Of a stretch of DNA of 64,000 nucleotides, positions 44,743 to 52,315 are shown piece after piece. Every line of letters begins with the position of its first letter. Position 1 is the first letter of the stretch. A program made the translations under genes and the position numbers. Source of the DNA: Pedobacter sp. PLR. Lineage in GTDB: Bacteria; Bacteroidota; Bacteroidia; Sphingobacteriales; Sphingobacteriaceae. The notes beneath the pieces were generated by a model. The model saw only the letters and a program-made list of their open reading frames with translations, was not told the origin of the DNA and did no database searches. The stretch lies in contig NZ_JAPIVQ010000001.1 in the NCBI RefSeq assembly GCF_026239675.1, positions 372,001 to 436,000 on the forward strand, written 5' to 3'.

Positions 44743-46647
44743 ATGAAGAAACTGATGCTGCTCCTGTTGTTCTTAGGAACAACTTTCTCCTGTTTTTCTC
44801 AGCCCGGCTATGCTGTGGATCAGATCCCTGCCAGCTTGAAAATCAATGCAAATTCTGTCATCCGTGAGATGGAAACAAAGGTAGAAATGCGGGACCTAGA
44901 CCAGGTACTGATCAGTGTTAAAAAAGTGCTGACGGTATGGAATAAAAATGGTGATCCAAGAGCACAATTAGCTATTCATTATGACAAAAGCACAGTCATT
45001 CAACGTATAAAAGGACAGGTACTCGATGAGTTTGGCAAGTTGATCTATAAGTTTTCACAAAGTGAGTTCAACGATGAAAGTGCCGTAAGCAATGGTAGCC
45101 TGTATGTTGATTACCGGGTGAAATACTACAGTCCCACAGTGATGACCTACCCTTATACTGTTATTTATGAATATGAGTTGCGCAATAAACAAAATCTTAT
45201 CCTTCCGGAATGGCAGGGCAACCCCTATCCTGATCAATCTGTAGAAAGCAATAAGTATGTATTTATTGCTAAACCTGAGGATGAGGTCCGGATTAAGGAA
45301 AGCAATTATCCGGGTAAAGGGGAAGTGCTTACCGCCGAAAAAACAAAAAGCTACACCTGGCAGCTGAGCAACAAACCCGCAAGAAAAAAAGAACCTTTTG
45401 CTCCTGATCCTGATTCCGACAATTATATCGCCACCGTAAAAATTGCAGCGAAACAATTCAGTTATTACGGGCATAAAGGCAGCTATAAAAACTGGGAAGA
45501 GTTGGGGAAATGGGTTTATGATGAGCTGATCAAAAACAGACAGGAATTACCGGAATCAGCCCTGCAAGAAGTAAAAACATTGGTTAACGGCATCAATGAT
45601 GATCAGGAAAAGGCAAAAAAGATCTACGAATACGTACAGAAAAAAACCAGATATATCAGCGTACAAATAGGTATTGGAGGTTTTCAGCCTATGCCGGCAG
45701 CAGAAGTTCAGCAAACGGCTTACGGAGATTGTAAAGCATTGGTAAATTATACGCAAACGCTTTTGAAAAGTGTGGGCATCCCCTCTTTATATTGCGTAGT
45801 GAATGCCGGAAATGTTAAAAAGGATATTGAACCGGATTTTGCGGGTATGGAACAGGGCAACCATATCATTTTAGCTGTTCCGCTAAAAACGGATACCCTC
45901 TGGCTGGAATGCACCAGTTCGGAAGCCCCTTTTGGTTTCCTTGGTGATTTTACCGATGACAGAACGGTTTTCGCTTGTACTCCTGAAGGAGGGAAAATAC
46001 TCAGGACTCCTAAGCTAAGCACTGCGATGAACCAGTTACAAAGCAACGCAACGCTTCAAATCGACTCCCTTGGGAACATCACCGGTCAGCTTAAGGCCAT
46101 AAGTTCCGGGTCGCAATATAACAATTACAGCTACCTGATCGGGCAACCTGCTAAAGAGCAGCTGAAATTATTAAAAGACAGCTACGACATAGACAATATT
46201 AATTTCAGTGATTTTAAACTGAGTCAGGATAAGAGCCTGACTCCAAATACTGCGTTATCCTTTAACCTGGAGATTCCAAAGTATGCCGCAAAAAACAACA
46301 ACCTTTTTTATCTGGAACTCAACATCTTTAATAAAGGACGGACCGTGCCTGAAGTAAAAAACAGAACCTTAAAAGTTTATGTGAATAGAGGTTATACGGA
46401 TGAAGATGAGTTGATTTACCAGCTTCCGGCAGGCTTTAAACTGGAAGCCCTACCCAATAGCAAGCAAATCAACAGCGCATTTGGCAGCTATAGTTCAACG
46501 ATTAAATTAGAAGGAAAAACCCTGATCTACAAGAGGAAGATCACGATAAAAGACGGGACTTATCCTGCAGAACAATATCAGGAATTCAGCACTTTTATGA
46601 ACGATATCAATACTGCTGATCACAGTAGGGTGGTTTATAAGCTGTAA
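44743..46647 (+). CDS. DUF3857/transglutaminase-like protein with intact Cys
   Basis: 634 residues with a signal peptide (LMLLLLFLGTTFSCFSQ). The order is DUF3857, transglutaminase-like core and a DUF3858-type C-terminus. The active-site segment AYGDCKALVNYTQTLLKSVG keeps the Cys, and downstream GNHIILAVPL and LWLECTSSEAPFG provide the His and Asp-type positions. Such proteins are common in tandem in Bacteroidota. Start is one base after its degenerate paralogue's stop, so they form an operon. Confidence 0.87.
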   Translation: MKKLMLLLLFLGTTFSCFSQPGYAVDQIPASLKINANSVIREMETKVEMRDLDQVLISVKKVLTVWNKNGDPRAQLAIHYDKSTVIQRIKGQVLDEFGKLIYKFSQSEFNDESAVSNGSLYVDYRVKYYSPTVMTYPYTVIYEYELRNKQNLILPEWQGNPYPDQSVESNKYVFIAKPEDEVRIKESNYPGKGEVLTAEKTKSYTWQLSNKPARKKEPFAPDPDSDNYIATVKIAAKQFSYYGHKGSYKNWEELGKWVYDELIKNRQELPESALQEVKTLVNGINDDQEKAKKIYEYVQKKTRYISVQIGIGGFQPMPAAEVQQTAYGDCKALVNYTQTLLKSVGIPSLYCVVNAGNVKKDIEPDFAGMEQGNHIILAVPLKTDTLWLECTSSEAPFGFLGDFTDDRTVFACTPEGGKILRTPKLSTAMNQLQSNATLQIDSLGNITGQLKAISSGSQYNNYSYLIGQPAKEQLKLLKDSYDIDNINFSDFKLSQDKSLTPNTALSFNLEIPKYAAKNNNLFYLELNIFNKGRTVPEVKNRTLKVYVNRGYTDEDELIYQLPAGFKLEALPNSKQINSAFGSYSSTIKLEGKTLIYKRKITIKDGTYPAEQYQEFSTFMNDINTADHSRVVYKL

Positions 46648-46770
46648 TTAGCTGAGTATAATCAAGCCTAAGCCAATTCCGATGATCATGATCAGGTACA
46701 TCAGGATTTCTGTAGTCGCAAATTTCTTATATTTTTTCCAGAAGGAATCTTCTTGTTTTGGTATAGACAT
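46648..46770 (-). CDS. Small membrane protein (40 residues)
   Basis: A 40-codon frame starts at an ATG at 46770: a charged head (MSIPKQEDSFWKKYKKFATT) and one hydrophobic helix (EILMYLIMIIGIGLGLIILS). A TATATTTG box (46794-46801 on the minus strand) lies ~24 bases before the ATG. The size, Lys-rich head plus helix and promoter match suggest a real small protein; no family recognised. It is convergent with the DUF3857 gene. Confidence 0.6.
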   Translation of the reverse strand: MSIPKQEDSFWKKYKKFATTEILMYLIMIIGIGLGLIILS

Positions 46771-46954
46771 ATGGTTTCGCCGGGTTAGCCATGCAAATAT
46801 AGGCTGATAATCCTATTCTTTTCAGTTTTTGCAGCGTATTGTCGGTAATTTCCCCGTAACGAATTAACTCAACCCTTAAACGATAAAAAAAAACGTATAA
46901 CATTTAACGTTTCATTAATATTAAACTCATTATTTTGGGACTCAAATCAAAATC

Positions 46955-48376
46955 ATGAGAATAAAACATCTACTTATCTACAGTTCCCTGATTATCTTCA
47001 GTTTAGCCGGTTGTACTAAGCAAATCGTATCCGAAGCCATTGAAGCTCCGATAGAAAACGTACCCGTAACTTACAAGATCACAGAGAATTTCGAGAATGT
47101 GACGAAAGACAAATACCTTGCATCTGACATTAATATATCTACCGGTTCCTGGAATTTTGATGATGCCTTAGTTGGTAATCTGGCTGCCGATCTTAAAAAC
47201 GGACAGAAAAGTGTCCGCCTGAGAACGGGTTCGATGACGATGAATTTTGATGTTTCAGGTTTGAAAACATTATACATCAGTCACGGAAAATTTGGTAATG
47301 ACAAAGATTTCAGCTGGCAATTATTGATGTCAGAAGATGGAGGAACAACTTTTACCCAGCTCGGAAAGGACATCGAGGAGAAGAATACCAAATTGGTTAC
47401 CGATTCCTTTCAAATTGAGGCTAAAGGAAAAGTGCGTTTCCAAATCAGGAAGACCAGTGCAACTGACCGCGTTAATATTGATGACATTGTTTTTAAAGGA
47501 ACCGGTGAATCGGGAATTATTGTCGGCGCCCCTGATACCGACCCGGGTGAAGATCCTTCAACACCTCCAGCTACTACTCCATCAAGGGACCTGATTGTAG
47601 CTGCTGATGCGCAACCGCTCGCCGGAGACGACAGTAATGCGCTTTTTGGAAACCCTTCCGCAGCCAATGGACTAAGTAGCGACAATTTCTTATTAGATAT
47701 GCGTTATTATGTTCAATCTTATAGCAGCAGTCGCGGAACACCAAACTGGGTAAGCTGGCATTTAGATCCAAAAACCATTACCCAGGTGACTAAAAGGCTC
47801 GACAATTTCGCCGGTTATACAGGTCTGCCTGCTAATTTTTACCAGGTGTCCAGCACCAGCTATTATAACTCAGGTTTCGACAGGGGGCACAATTGTCCTT
47901 CCGCTGACCGTACCAGCTCAACAGCAGCAAATGGCGCAACTTTCCTCATGAACAATATGATTCCACAAGCTCCAAATAACAACCAGGGGCCATGGGCAGA
48001 TTTTGAAAATTATCTACGCGCTCAGGTAGTTTCAGGAAATGAGGTGTATATCATCATGGGAAGCTATGGAGTTGGTGGAATTGGTAAGTCAGGAGCGGTC
48101 AGTACCACGATAGATAATGGTAAGGTAACTGTTCCAGGTAACGTGTGGAAAGTGGCCGTGATTATCAGAAATGGAGATGGAGATGCGACTAGAGTCAGTA
48201 CTTCTACCAGGGTGATTGCGTTGAATACACCAAACATCAATACGATTGATAAGGATTGGAAAAAGCATATTATTACGGTTAGAGATATCGAGAAAGCCAC
48301 AGGATACAACCTGCTTTCTGCATTGCCTCAAGGTATACAGGATGTTATTGAGATGAAAAAAGACGCCGGTAATTAA
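46955..48376 (+). CDS. Lipoprotein DNA/RNA non-specific endonuclease
   Basis: 473 residues. Lipobox SLAGC at the N-terminus, then a ~150-residue beta-sandwich-like region (SVRLRTGSMTMNFDVSGLKT), a Pro/Thr-rich linker, and a NUC1-type nuclease from ~210 on. The active site is DRGHNCPSADRTSS with His312; NNMIPQAPNNNQGPWADFEN completes the beta-beta-alpha metal fold. Probably surface-tethered, degrading extracellular nucleic acids for phosphate or nucleosides (inference). Followed by a strong terminator. Confidence 0.9.
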   Translation: MRIKHLLIYSSLIIFSLAGCTKQIVSEAIEAPIENVPVTYKITENFENVTKDKYLASDINISTGSWNFDDALVGNLAADLKNGQKSVRLRTGSMTMNFDVSGLKTLYISHGKFGNDKDFSWQLLMSEDGGTTFTQLGKDIEEKNTKLVTDSFQIEAKGKVRFQIRKTSATDRVNIDDIVFKGTGESGIIVGAPDTDPGEDPSTPPATTPSRDLIVAADAQPLAGDDSNALFGNPSAANGLSSDNFLLDMRYYVQSYSSSRGTPNWVSWHLDPKTITQVTKRLDNFAGYTGLPANFYQVSSTSYYNSGFDRGHNCPSADRTSSTAANGATFLMNNMIPQAPNNNQGPWADFENYLRAQVVSGNEVYIIMGSYGVGGIGKSGAVSTTIDNGKVTVPGNVWKVAVIIRNGDGDATRVSTSTRVIALNTPNINTIDKDWKKHIITVRDIEKATGYNLLSALPQGIQDVIEMKKDAGN

Positions 48377-48394
48377 TAAGGCTATTTTACCAGA

Positions 48395-48430
48395 AAGCGG
48401 TTGTTCCTGCTGGAACAACCGCTTCATTTT
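48395..48430. terminator. Bidirectional terminator after the nuclease gene
   Basis: A perfect 13-bp stem (48395-48407 with 48412-48424) with loop TGCT, then a T-rich run. Confidence 0.85.
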
Positions 48431-48436
48431 TTATCA

Positions 48437-49834
48437 TTATTTAACTTCTGTCGTGTCCTGTGCTAAAAAGGGTAAGGTATAATTTCCGAAATCCAGACTC
48501 ACCTTGTTAAAGCTGCTTTTCAGTTTAGCCTGATCTTTTTGCTCCACACCTGTTTGATACAGGTAAAGGTGTTGCAGTTCTTTAAGCCCTTTAAGCTGAG
48601 CAATAATCCCCGGGCTGGTTACTTTTGTCCCTACCAGATTGATGACCTGCAATTTTGGAAGGCCTTTAAGCAAGGCCAGACCTTTATCCGTTACCGCTGT
48701 ATGACTCAGGTTAATTCTTCTCAGGTTTTGCAGTTTGGCCACATCAGCCATTCCTTGATCTGTAATGGAAGAATTCGACAGATTAACCCAGATCAGTTGT
48801 TTCTTTAAAGCATCTAACAACTTTAAAACCTCCGGATCTGCCTTTGCCGTAACAAAACTGGCCGACAAATAATTGCTGTTACTCAATACCGGAATCACCA
48901 CCACCCCTGCTTTCTTTAATTGCTCAATTGCAGCTGGATCGGCTTTCCCGACTTCTTCCTCCGGAATATCTGACACCACCTTTTTCTTTGTAACTGCGGC
49001 TCCGGTTTGAAAGCTCATTAATACCGGTTTTATCTCTGCTGTTTGTTTTAAATCTGCGACTTTCTTATCAGCAGTAGCGCCTTCATTGATCCACCATTGC
49101 AGCAACTGAATCTCTTCAGCTGTGAGCTGTGGCTTTTCTTTTGGCGGCATATGGTCATCATTAGTGATTGGCAGGAGCATTCTTTTAATCAATTCACTCT
49201 CATTTGCTCTACCAGGGATCAGGCTCGAGCCATCTTCCCCACCTTTCAGCATAAAGCTGATGTTATCCATCCTCAGTTTACCTTTTTGTTTTTCGGAGCC
49301 ATGGCAACTATAACAGCGGTTTTGCAACAATGGTTGCACTAAATGTGTATAGGCAATCGCTTTCTGTACATCGGCCACCGGCGGAATGGCAACCTTACTG
49401 CTCTCCCCTTTCAGTGCGGCCGTCATGTAATCAGAACCATGGGTTAGCGAGCCACCATAATGCCCTGTAAGGGTAATCAGGATAACCAACCCAGCGGAGG
49501 TCAGGTTGAGGAACAATTCCTTTACACCCTTCCGGTACATCAAATAGAGCAGGACTGCAATTATAGAAACACTGATTCCCATCCAAAAATGGAGGTCTAC
49601 CAGGTCTCCGTCATAATCGCCACTTTCAGATAAAAGGTATCCGCTACCAGAAGAAAAAACCGCAGCCAATGCACCAAATAAACAGATTACAGGAATTGAA
49701 TCTCTCAGAAAAACAAACTTCGGATTGATGGTTAACAGCTGAAAGAGACAACCCAGTAATAAAATTCCTATAGGCAGGTGGACTAATATCGGATGAAACC
49801 GACCAATAAATTCAGGTATAGTTAAAAGGATCAT
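48437..49834 (-). CDS. Membrane c-type cytochrome (planctomycete type) with leucine-rich repeats
   Basis: 465 residues. About four membrane helices at the N-terminus (DUF2231-like, RFHPILVHLPIGILLLGCLF), then a PSCyt1-type haem domain with CYSCH (RCYSCHGSEKQKGKLRMDN, PPKEKPQLTAEE), and a C-terminal array of leucine-rich repeats (LKGLPKLQVINLVGTKV, LKGLKELQHLYLYQTGVE). It is the last gene of a minus-strand cluster with a sugar isomerase-like protein, a DUF1501 protein and a second planctomycete-type cytochrome. Likely an electron-transfer partner for their oxidation step (inference). Confidence 0.87.
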   Translation of the reverse strand: MILLTIPEFIGRFHPILVHLPIGILLLGCLFQLLTINPKFVFLRDSIPVICLFGALAAVFSSGSGYLLSESGDYDGDLVDLHFWMGISVSIIAVLLYLMYRKGVKELFLNLTSAGLVILITLTGHYGGSLTHGSDYMTAALKGESSKVAIPPVADVQKAIAYTHLVQPLLQNRCYSCHGSEKQKGKLRMDNISFMLKGGEDGSSLIPGRANESELIKRMLLPITNDDHMPPKEKPQLTAEEIQLLQWWINEGATADKKVADLKQTAEIKPVLMSFQTGAAVTKKKVVSDIPEEEVGKADPAAIEQLKKAGVVVIPVLSNSNYLSASFVTAKADPEVLKLLDALKKQLIWVNLSNSSITDQGMADVAKLQNLRRINLSHTAVTDKGLALLKGLPKLQVINLVGTKVTSPGIIAQLKGLKELQHLYLYQTGVEQKDQAKLKSSFNKVSLDFGNYTLPFLAQDTTEVK

Positions 49835-49839
49835 ACTGC

Positions 49840-50775
49840 TTATTGGTAACGTTTACGTAATAGATTCATCATAAATACATTGACTGCCCATTGGTCAGCA
49901 ACAGGTTGTCTGGTATAAGGCAATGTAGGCATATAATCCGGCGGACCAAACTCCGTCAGGATGGTCATTCTTTCTCCTTTTCTTTTCTTTCTTTCGATCA
50001 CCTGATCCCACCATGCCAGGTGTGCATTCAACGCGTCGCTCCATTCCGGTGCTCCGGGATCGCTCACCTGTGGTCCTTCCGGATGACCTACCCTGGAATG
50101 GATATGATCTACCCGATCCAGCACCATCGCAATCGTTTCTTTTTGATTGCCAAGTAAACTTTCATGCACCACACACCAATGGGAAATATCTAAGGTAATC
50201 CGCAGCTCCGGATTATTTTCAATAAAATTCCTGGCAATTGGCGCTGCATACAGCATCCTTCCCCTGTGCGTTTCATGGTAAATCGGAACGCCTGAAGATT
50301 TTGCTTTCTTTACCGTATAGTCTATGATCTTTTTATTCTGCTCATAAGTAAAGTAATCCTTACCAGAATGACAATTGATAAAAAGGGGTTTCTGGAACTT
50401 ATTGTCAATCGCGGCATCTATATATTTAATAAATGAACTGAGGTGTTGGTTGCTATCGTGTTCTCCGGCTCCACAAAGAAAGCCGAACTTTAAATCATGC
50501 TTTTTTAAGGCAGCAAACATCGCTTCCTGAGTCTTCAAATCGCTTCCCGGCCAGCCTAATTCTACCCCTTCATAACCTTCTTTTTTGGCCGCAGCACAAA
50601 AGTCTTCTATGGAACCATTATAGCCCCAGGAAGTAGCCATAAAAAGCAATTCATATCCTGCTTTGGCCTTCACAAAAGGAAGTTCCGAGGCTTTAATTTC
50701 AGCGAAAGGTACAAGCATGCCACCTGCCGCTGCTGTAACTGTTGTTTTCAAAAAATGTCTTCTATTTTGGTGCAT
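49840..50775 (-). CDS. Tat-exported sugar phosphate isomerase/epimerase-like TIM barrel
   Basis: 311 residues. Twin-arginine signal RRHFLKTTVTAAAGGMLVPF, then a xylose-isomerase-type barrel: YEGVELGWPG, FINCHSGKDYFTYEQ, YHETHRGRMLYAAP, ITLDISHWCVVHESL and ILTEFGPPDY carry the metal-binding Glu/Asp/His positions. Exported members of this family are associated with DUF1501/PSD1 cytochrome clusters in Planctomycetes and Bacteroidota, with roles in unusual sugar modification. Five bases separate it from the LRR cytochrome. Confidence 0.87.
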   Translation of the reverse strand: MHQNRRHFLKTTVTAAAGGMLVPFAEIKASELPFVKAKAGYELLFMATSWGYNGSIEDFCAAAKKEGYEGVELGWPGSDLKTQEAMFAALKKHDLKFGFLCGAGEHDSNQHLSSFIKYIDAAIDNKFQKPLFINCHSGKDYFTYEQNKKIIDYTVKKAKSSGVPIYHETHRGRMLYAAPIARNFIENNPELRITLDISHWCVVHESLLGNQKETIAMVLDRVDHIHSRVGHPEGPQVSDPGAPEWSDALNAHLAWWDQVIERKKRKGERMTILTEFGPPDYMPTLPYTRQPVADQWAVNVFMMNLLRKRYQ

Positions 50776-50801
50776 TTAGTCTGTTCGTTATTAAATAAAT
50801 T

Positions 50802-52310
50802 CTAAGCAACTATGTCTCTGATTACCTTTCCTGCGACGTCAGTCAGGCGGAAAGGTCTTCCCTGAAATGGGAACGTAAACTGCTCATGGTCGAAACCCAG
50901 CTGGTTTAAAATGGTGGCTTGTATGTCAAAAGGATCCACTTTACCGCTAAGCGCACTATACCCGATTTCATCGGTTTCGCCATGCGTATACCCTTTCTTG
51001 ATACCTCCACCTGCCATCCACATGGTAAAAGCTTCGGTATGATGGTCTCTTCCATTATATGGATTTTGCACGCCGTTTCTGTTTTCCATCATTGGCGTAC
51101 GTCCAAATTCACCACCCCAAACTACCAGCGTATCTTCCAGCATGCCTCTTTGTTTAAGATCAAGTAAAAGGGCTGTGATTGGCTTATCGGTGCTGCGACA
51201 TTTATTTTTCAGGCCGATATTCAAAGAGTTAGCCGGTCCGTCGCCATGCGCGTCCCAACCCCAATCGAACAACTGTACAAAGCGTACTCCCTTCTCTACA
51301 AGTTTCCTTGCCAGTAGCACATTATTCGCAAAACAGGCTTTCCCTGGCTGTGTGCCGTACATATCATGAATATATTGAGGCTCATTATTAATGTCCATCA
51401 CTTCCGGAGCGGAGATTTGCATGCGGTAAGCCATTTCGTACTGCGCTACGCGCGATTGTATTTCCGGATCATTATAGGTTGCATATTCTTCTAAATTCGA
51501 AGCATTTATGGCGTCTATCGATGCTTTTCTTAAATCCCTGCTCATGCCATGCGGATCTTTAATGAACAGTACGGGGTCCCCTTCGCTCCTACATTGCACG
51601 CCTTGATAAACCGAAGGCAGGAATCCACTTCCCCAGATACTTTTGCCGGCATCAGGAAAACTCCCTCCGCTGGTGAGCACCACAAAACCGGGTAGGTTTT
51701 GATTCTCTGTACCCAGTCCGTAAGTTGCCCAGCTACCAATGCTTGGTCTACCCAAACGGGCACTGCCGGTATGCATTAGCAATTGCGCAGGTGCATGGTT
51801 AAACTGATCTGTTGTAACCGCTTTTAAGAAACTCACCTCATCGGTCATCGTTGAGAAGTGAGGCATATTGTCACTTACCCAGGCTCTGCTCTGTCCATGT
51901 TGCGCAAATTTCGCCTGTGGCCCTAACATCTTAGGTACCCCGGTGATGAAGGCAAACTTTTTACCTGCCAATAAGGATGGCGGACAATCCTGCCCATCCA
52001 TTTTCATCAGTTCAGGTTTGAAATCAAACAACTCCAATTGTGAAGGTGCACCAGCCATGTGTAAATAAATCACGCTTTTTGCTTTCCCTAAAAACGGTGG
52101 TGATTTTGGCAACAAAGGATGCGCAGCATCATATAAAACAGGATTATTCCCTTTTGCACCAAAACTACAGCCTCCAAATAAGGCACCCATTGCCAGGGCG
52201 CCAAGTCCCATGGCACTTTCTTTTAAAAAATGTCTTCGGGTATGTGCCCCTGCCTGGATCTCATTCGCTTCTTTTACCAGACGGTAGGCGTTTAGTTCAT
52301 CTCTAGTCAT
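50802..52310 (-). CDS. DUF1501 (sulfatase-like fold) exported protein
   Basis: 502 residues. Twin-arginine motif RRHFLKESAMGLGALAMGAL with a possible lipobox (FGGCS). DUF1501 signatures: KSVIYLHMAGAPSQLELFDF, WGGEFGRTPMMENRNG, YNGRDHHTEAFTMWMAGGG. The family shares the alkaline-phosphatase/sulfatase fold and is nearly always next to a DUF1549/DUF1553 cytochrome, as here (6 bp upstream). It probably acts with it on a periplasmic substrate; the chemistry is unproven. Confidence 0.9.
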   Translation of the reverse strand: MTRDELNAYRLVKEANEIQAGAHTRRHFLKESAMGLGALAMGALFGGCSFGAKGNNPVLYDAAHPLLPKSPPFLGKAKSVIYLHMAGAPSQLELFDFKPELMKMDGQDCPPSLLAGKKFAFITGVPKMLGPQAKFAQHGQSRAWVSDNMPHFSTMTDEVSFLKAVTTDQFNHAPAQLLMHTGSARLGRPSIGSWATYGLGTENQNLPGFVVLTSGGSFPDAGKSIWGSGFLPSVYQGVQCRSEGDPVLFIKDPHGMSRDLRKASIDAINASNLEEYATYNDPEIQSRVAQYEMAYRMQISAPEVMDINNEPQYIHDMYGTQPGKACFANNVLLARKLVEKGVRFVQLFDWGWDAHGDGPANSLNIGLKNKCRSTDKPITALLLDLKQRGMLEDTLVVWGGEFGRTPMMENRNGVQNPYNGRDHHTEAFTMWMAGGGIKKGYTHGETDEIGYSALSGKVDPFDIQATILNQLGFDHEQFTFPFQGRPFRLTDVAGKVIRDIVA

Positions 52311-52315
52311 ATCTT

